The notes under the pieces were generated by a model that was not told the DNA's origin, did not search any database, and saw only the letters and a list, made by a program, of their open reading frames with translations. From assembly GCA_947458525.1 (NCBI GenBank), contig CANHAG010000131.1, forward strand, positions 1-5,075: a stretch of 5,075 nucleotides of DNA. Reading direction: 5' to 3'. Shown here one piece after another: positions 3,751-5,075 of the stretch. This stretch comes from Rhodospirillaceae bacterium. GTDB taxonomy: Bacteria > Pseudomonadota > Alphaproteobacteria > Rickettsiales > UBA3002. Numbering within the stretch: position 1 is the first letter of the stretch; every line of letters starts with the position of its first letter. The translations under genes were made by a program, and so were the position numbers.

Positions 3751-5075
3751 ATGTGCGGCATTGCGGGAATGATTGAGAAACGGGCTGGCGTAGTAGAATC
3801 CGCGCGCCTTCAGGCCATGACCGATTCTGTCGCCCACCGGGGGCCGGATGGGCAGGGAATCGCTATCTTCGGCGCGGTCGGGTTTGGCCACCGGCGGCTG
3901 GCGATTCTGGATCTGTCAGCAGAGGGCGCTCAGCCCATGACTTACGGAGATACAGGCCTGACCATCATTCATAATGGGGAGATTTATAATTACCGCGAAT
4001 TACGCCGGGAACTGGAATCGCTGGGCTACCGCTTCCGCTCTGAGACGGATACGGAGGTGATTCTTGCCGCATATGCGGCCTGGGCAGAGGAGTGTGTCAC
4101 CCGCTTTAACGGCATGTGGGCATTTGCAATTCACGATGCGAAAAAAAACCGTGTCTTCTGCTCGCGTGACCGGTTTGGCGTCAAGCCGTTTTACTATCAC
4201 GAAAACGCCGAGCGCCTGGTATTCGGTTCAGAAATTCGCCAGATTCTTCCCTTTCTTGCTGCCCGCCGCGCCCGGCAACAGGCACTGGAGACATTCATCA
4301 TCACCAGCGGGAAGGATCTTAACGAATATACATTTTTTGAAGGCGTCAAGCGCCTGCTGGCAGGCCATTCACTTATATATGACCTTGCCACCCATCAGCA
4401 CCGCATTACCCCGCACTATACGCTCCGCCGCGCCGCAGAAGCCCCGAAACTCAGCCGTGAGGAAGCGGCCGAAGCACTCTATACATTGCTTACTGATGCG
4501 GTGAAGCTTCGCCTGCGCTCGGATGTGACGGTCGGCACCTGCCTTTCCGGCGGGCTCGATAGCTCTTCGGTTGCTACCATTGCCGCCGGGCTTTCTTCCG
4601 CGAGCCCGTTTGCCGCGATTACGGCAGTGAGCGAACAGGAAAGCAATAACGAGGCAGGCTACGCCGCCGAAGTGGTGAAAAGCGCCGGGCTCAACTGGTT
4701 TCAAACCACACCCACCTATGCCGATTTTACAGATTCCCTGCCCGCCATCGTACGCGCGCAGGAAGAGCCCTTTGGCAGCGCCTCGATCGTGATGCAGTAT
4801 TTCGTCATGAAAACCGCTCGTGCCAGCGGAATTCCAGTTCTGCTCGACGGTCAGGGCGGGGATGAATTACTGCTGGGCTACGAGCGGTACTATGCTACCT
4901 CACTGCTCACCATGGCAAGGCGGCGTGGCCTGCTTTCCGCACTTCATGAAATGCGGCAGATACAAAAAAATAACAGCAAAATGGGGCCGCGCAACATCGC
5001 CAAATATCTGGTTGGCGCGTCAAGCTCTCACCTGCGTTACGCCTATTATCTGCATCAGCACCGCTATTTCAAACA
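3751..5075 (+). CDS. asnB: Asparagine synthetase (glutamine-hydrolysing) family protein, 3' end outside the window
   Basis: The frame is open for 441 codons to the right edge; full-length relatives have roughly 550-650 residues. The N-terminal class II glutaminase domain would release ammonia from glutamine. It shows the nucleophile Cys2 in MCGIAG, HRGPDG (29-34), Arg49, NGEIYN (75-80) with the oxyanion-hole Asn75-Gly76, SETDTE (97-102) with Asp100, and RDRFGVKP (139-146). The C-terminal synthetase domain has the ATP-pyrophosphatase loop SGGLDSS (266-272) and LDGQGGDELLLGY (365-377). The last motif reads GQGGDE where E. coli AsnB has GEGSDE, a form I associate with AsnB-like proteins of polysaccharide loci. 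Its neighbours suggest it may amidate a sugar acid instead of, or as well as, aspartate. Start ATG 3751 leaves Cys as residue 2. An in-frame ATG at 3733 would add six residues before it. Neither start has a clear Shine-Dalgarno. Confidence 0.92.
   Translation, partial: MCGIAGMIEKRAGVVESARLQAMTDSVAHRGPDGQGIAIFGAVGFGHRRLAILDLSAEGAQPMTYGDTGLTIIHNGEIYNYRELRRELESLGYRFRSETDTEVILAAYAAWAEECVTRFNGMWAFAIHDAKKNRVFCSRDRFGVKPFYYHENAERLVFGSEIRQILPFLAARRARQQALETFIITSGKDLNEYTFFEGVKRLLAGHSLIYDLATHQHRITPHYTLRRAAEAPKLSREEAAEALYTLLTDAVKLRLRSDVTVGTCLSGGLDSSSVATIAAGLSSASPFAAITAVSEQESNNEAGYAAEVVKSAGLNWFQTTPTYADFTDSLPAIVRAQEEPFGSASIVMQYFVMKTARASGIPVLLDGQGGDELLLGYERYYATSLLTMARRRGLLSALHEMRQIQKNNSKMGPRNIAKYLVGASSSHLRYAYYLHQHRYFK

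Noticed and set aside
4000..4704. Minus-strand and alternative plus-strand frames inside the AsnB-like gene
   Set aside because: The frame from 3751 is uninterrupted to the window edge and carries all glutaminase and synthetase motifs, so the others are overlapping noise.
1..5075. tRNA, rRNA, insertion sequence or phage attachment site
   Set aside because: No cloverleaf, rRNA segment, transposase motif or flanking target duplication could be recognised by eye.

Overview
The window reads as chromosomal DNA of an alphaproteobacterium of moderate-to-high GC. This rests on the style of the proteins (a WecB with the GARPQFIKAA start, an ABC-2 polysaccharide exporter pair, an acnA 3' end) and on the GC-rich palindromic intergenic repeats. 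The lineage cannot be fixed further from the sequence.

Layout from left to right. Positions 1-177 hold the last 58 codons of aconitase (acnA, + strand). An array of eight heptamers (181-236) follows, folded about a central 12-bp palindrome. Next is a small unrecognised soluble protein gene (256-636, +). Positions 637-1071 carry no convincing gene but are dense in structure: an AT-rich hairpin, a GC-rich hairpin, a minus-strand intrinsic terminator (733-754), a nested palindrome beside a perfect TATAAT (764-802), and two related two-hairpin units facing each other (886-937 and 960-1012).

From 3683 down to 1072 runs a tightly packed minus-strand operon: membrane subunit (Wzm/KpsM/RfbA type), ATPase (Wzt/KpsT type) and a non-hydrolysing UDP-GlcNAc 2-epimerase-family enzyme. 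The gaps are 3 nt and a 1-nt stop/start overlap. A 67-bp divergent gap separates this operon from an asparagine-synthetase-family gene (3751 to the right edge, +, truncated by the window).

Together the last four genes look like the edge of a surface-polysaccharide locus (O-antigen, capsule or similar). The epimerase would make a ManNAc-type or related UDP-sugar, the AsnB-like enzyme may amidate a sugar acid or make asparagine, and the two ABC subunits would move the lipid-linked glycan across the inner membrane.

The most notable observations are these. (1) Every difference between the two facing repeat units at 886-1012 lies either in a compensating base-pair change or in a loop or linker, apart from one extra base. 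(2) The Walker B aspartate of the exporter ATPase is replaced by tyrosine through one base. (3) The epimerase may have a frameshifted C-terminus. (4) An operator-like palindrome abuts a TATAAT box. I did not find a clearly new multi-gene system.
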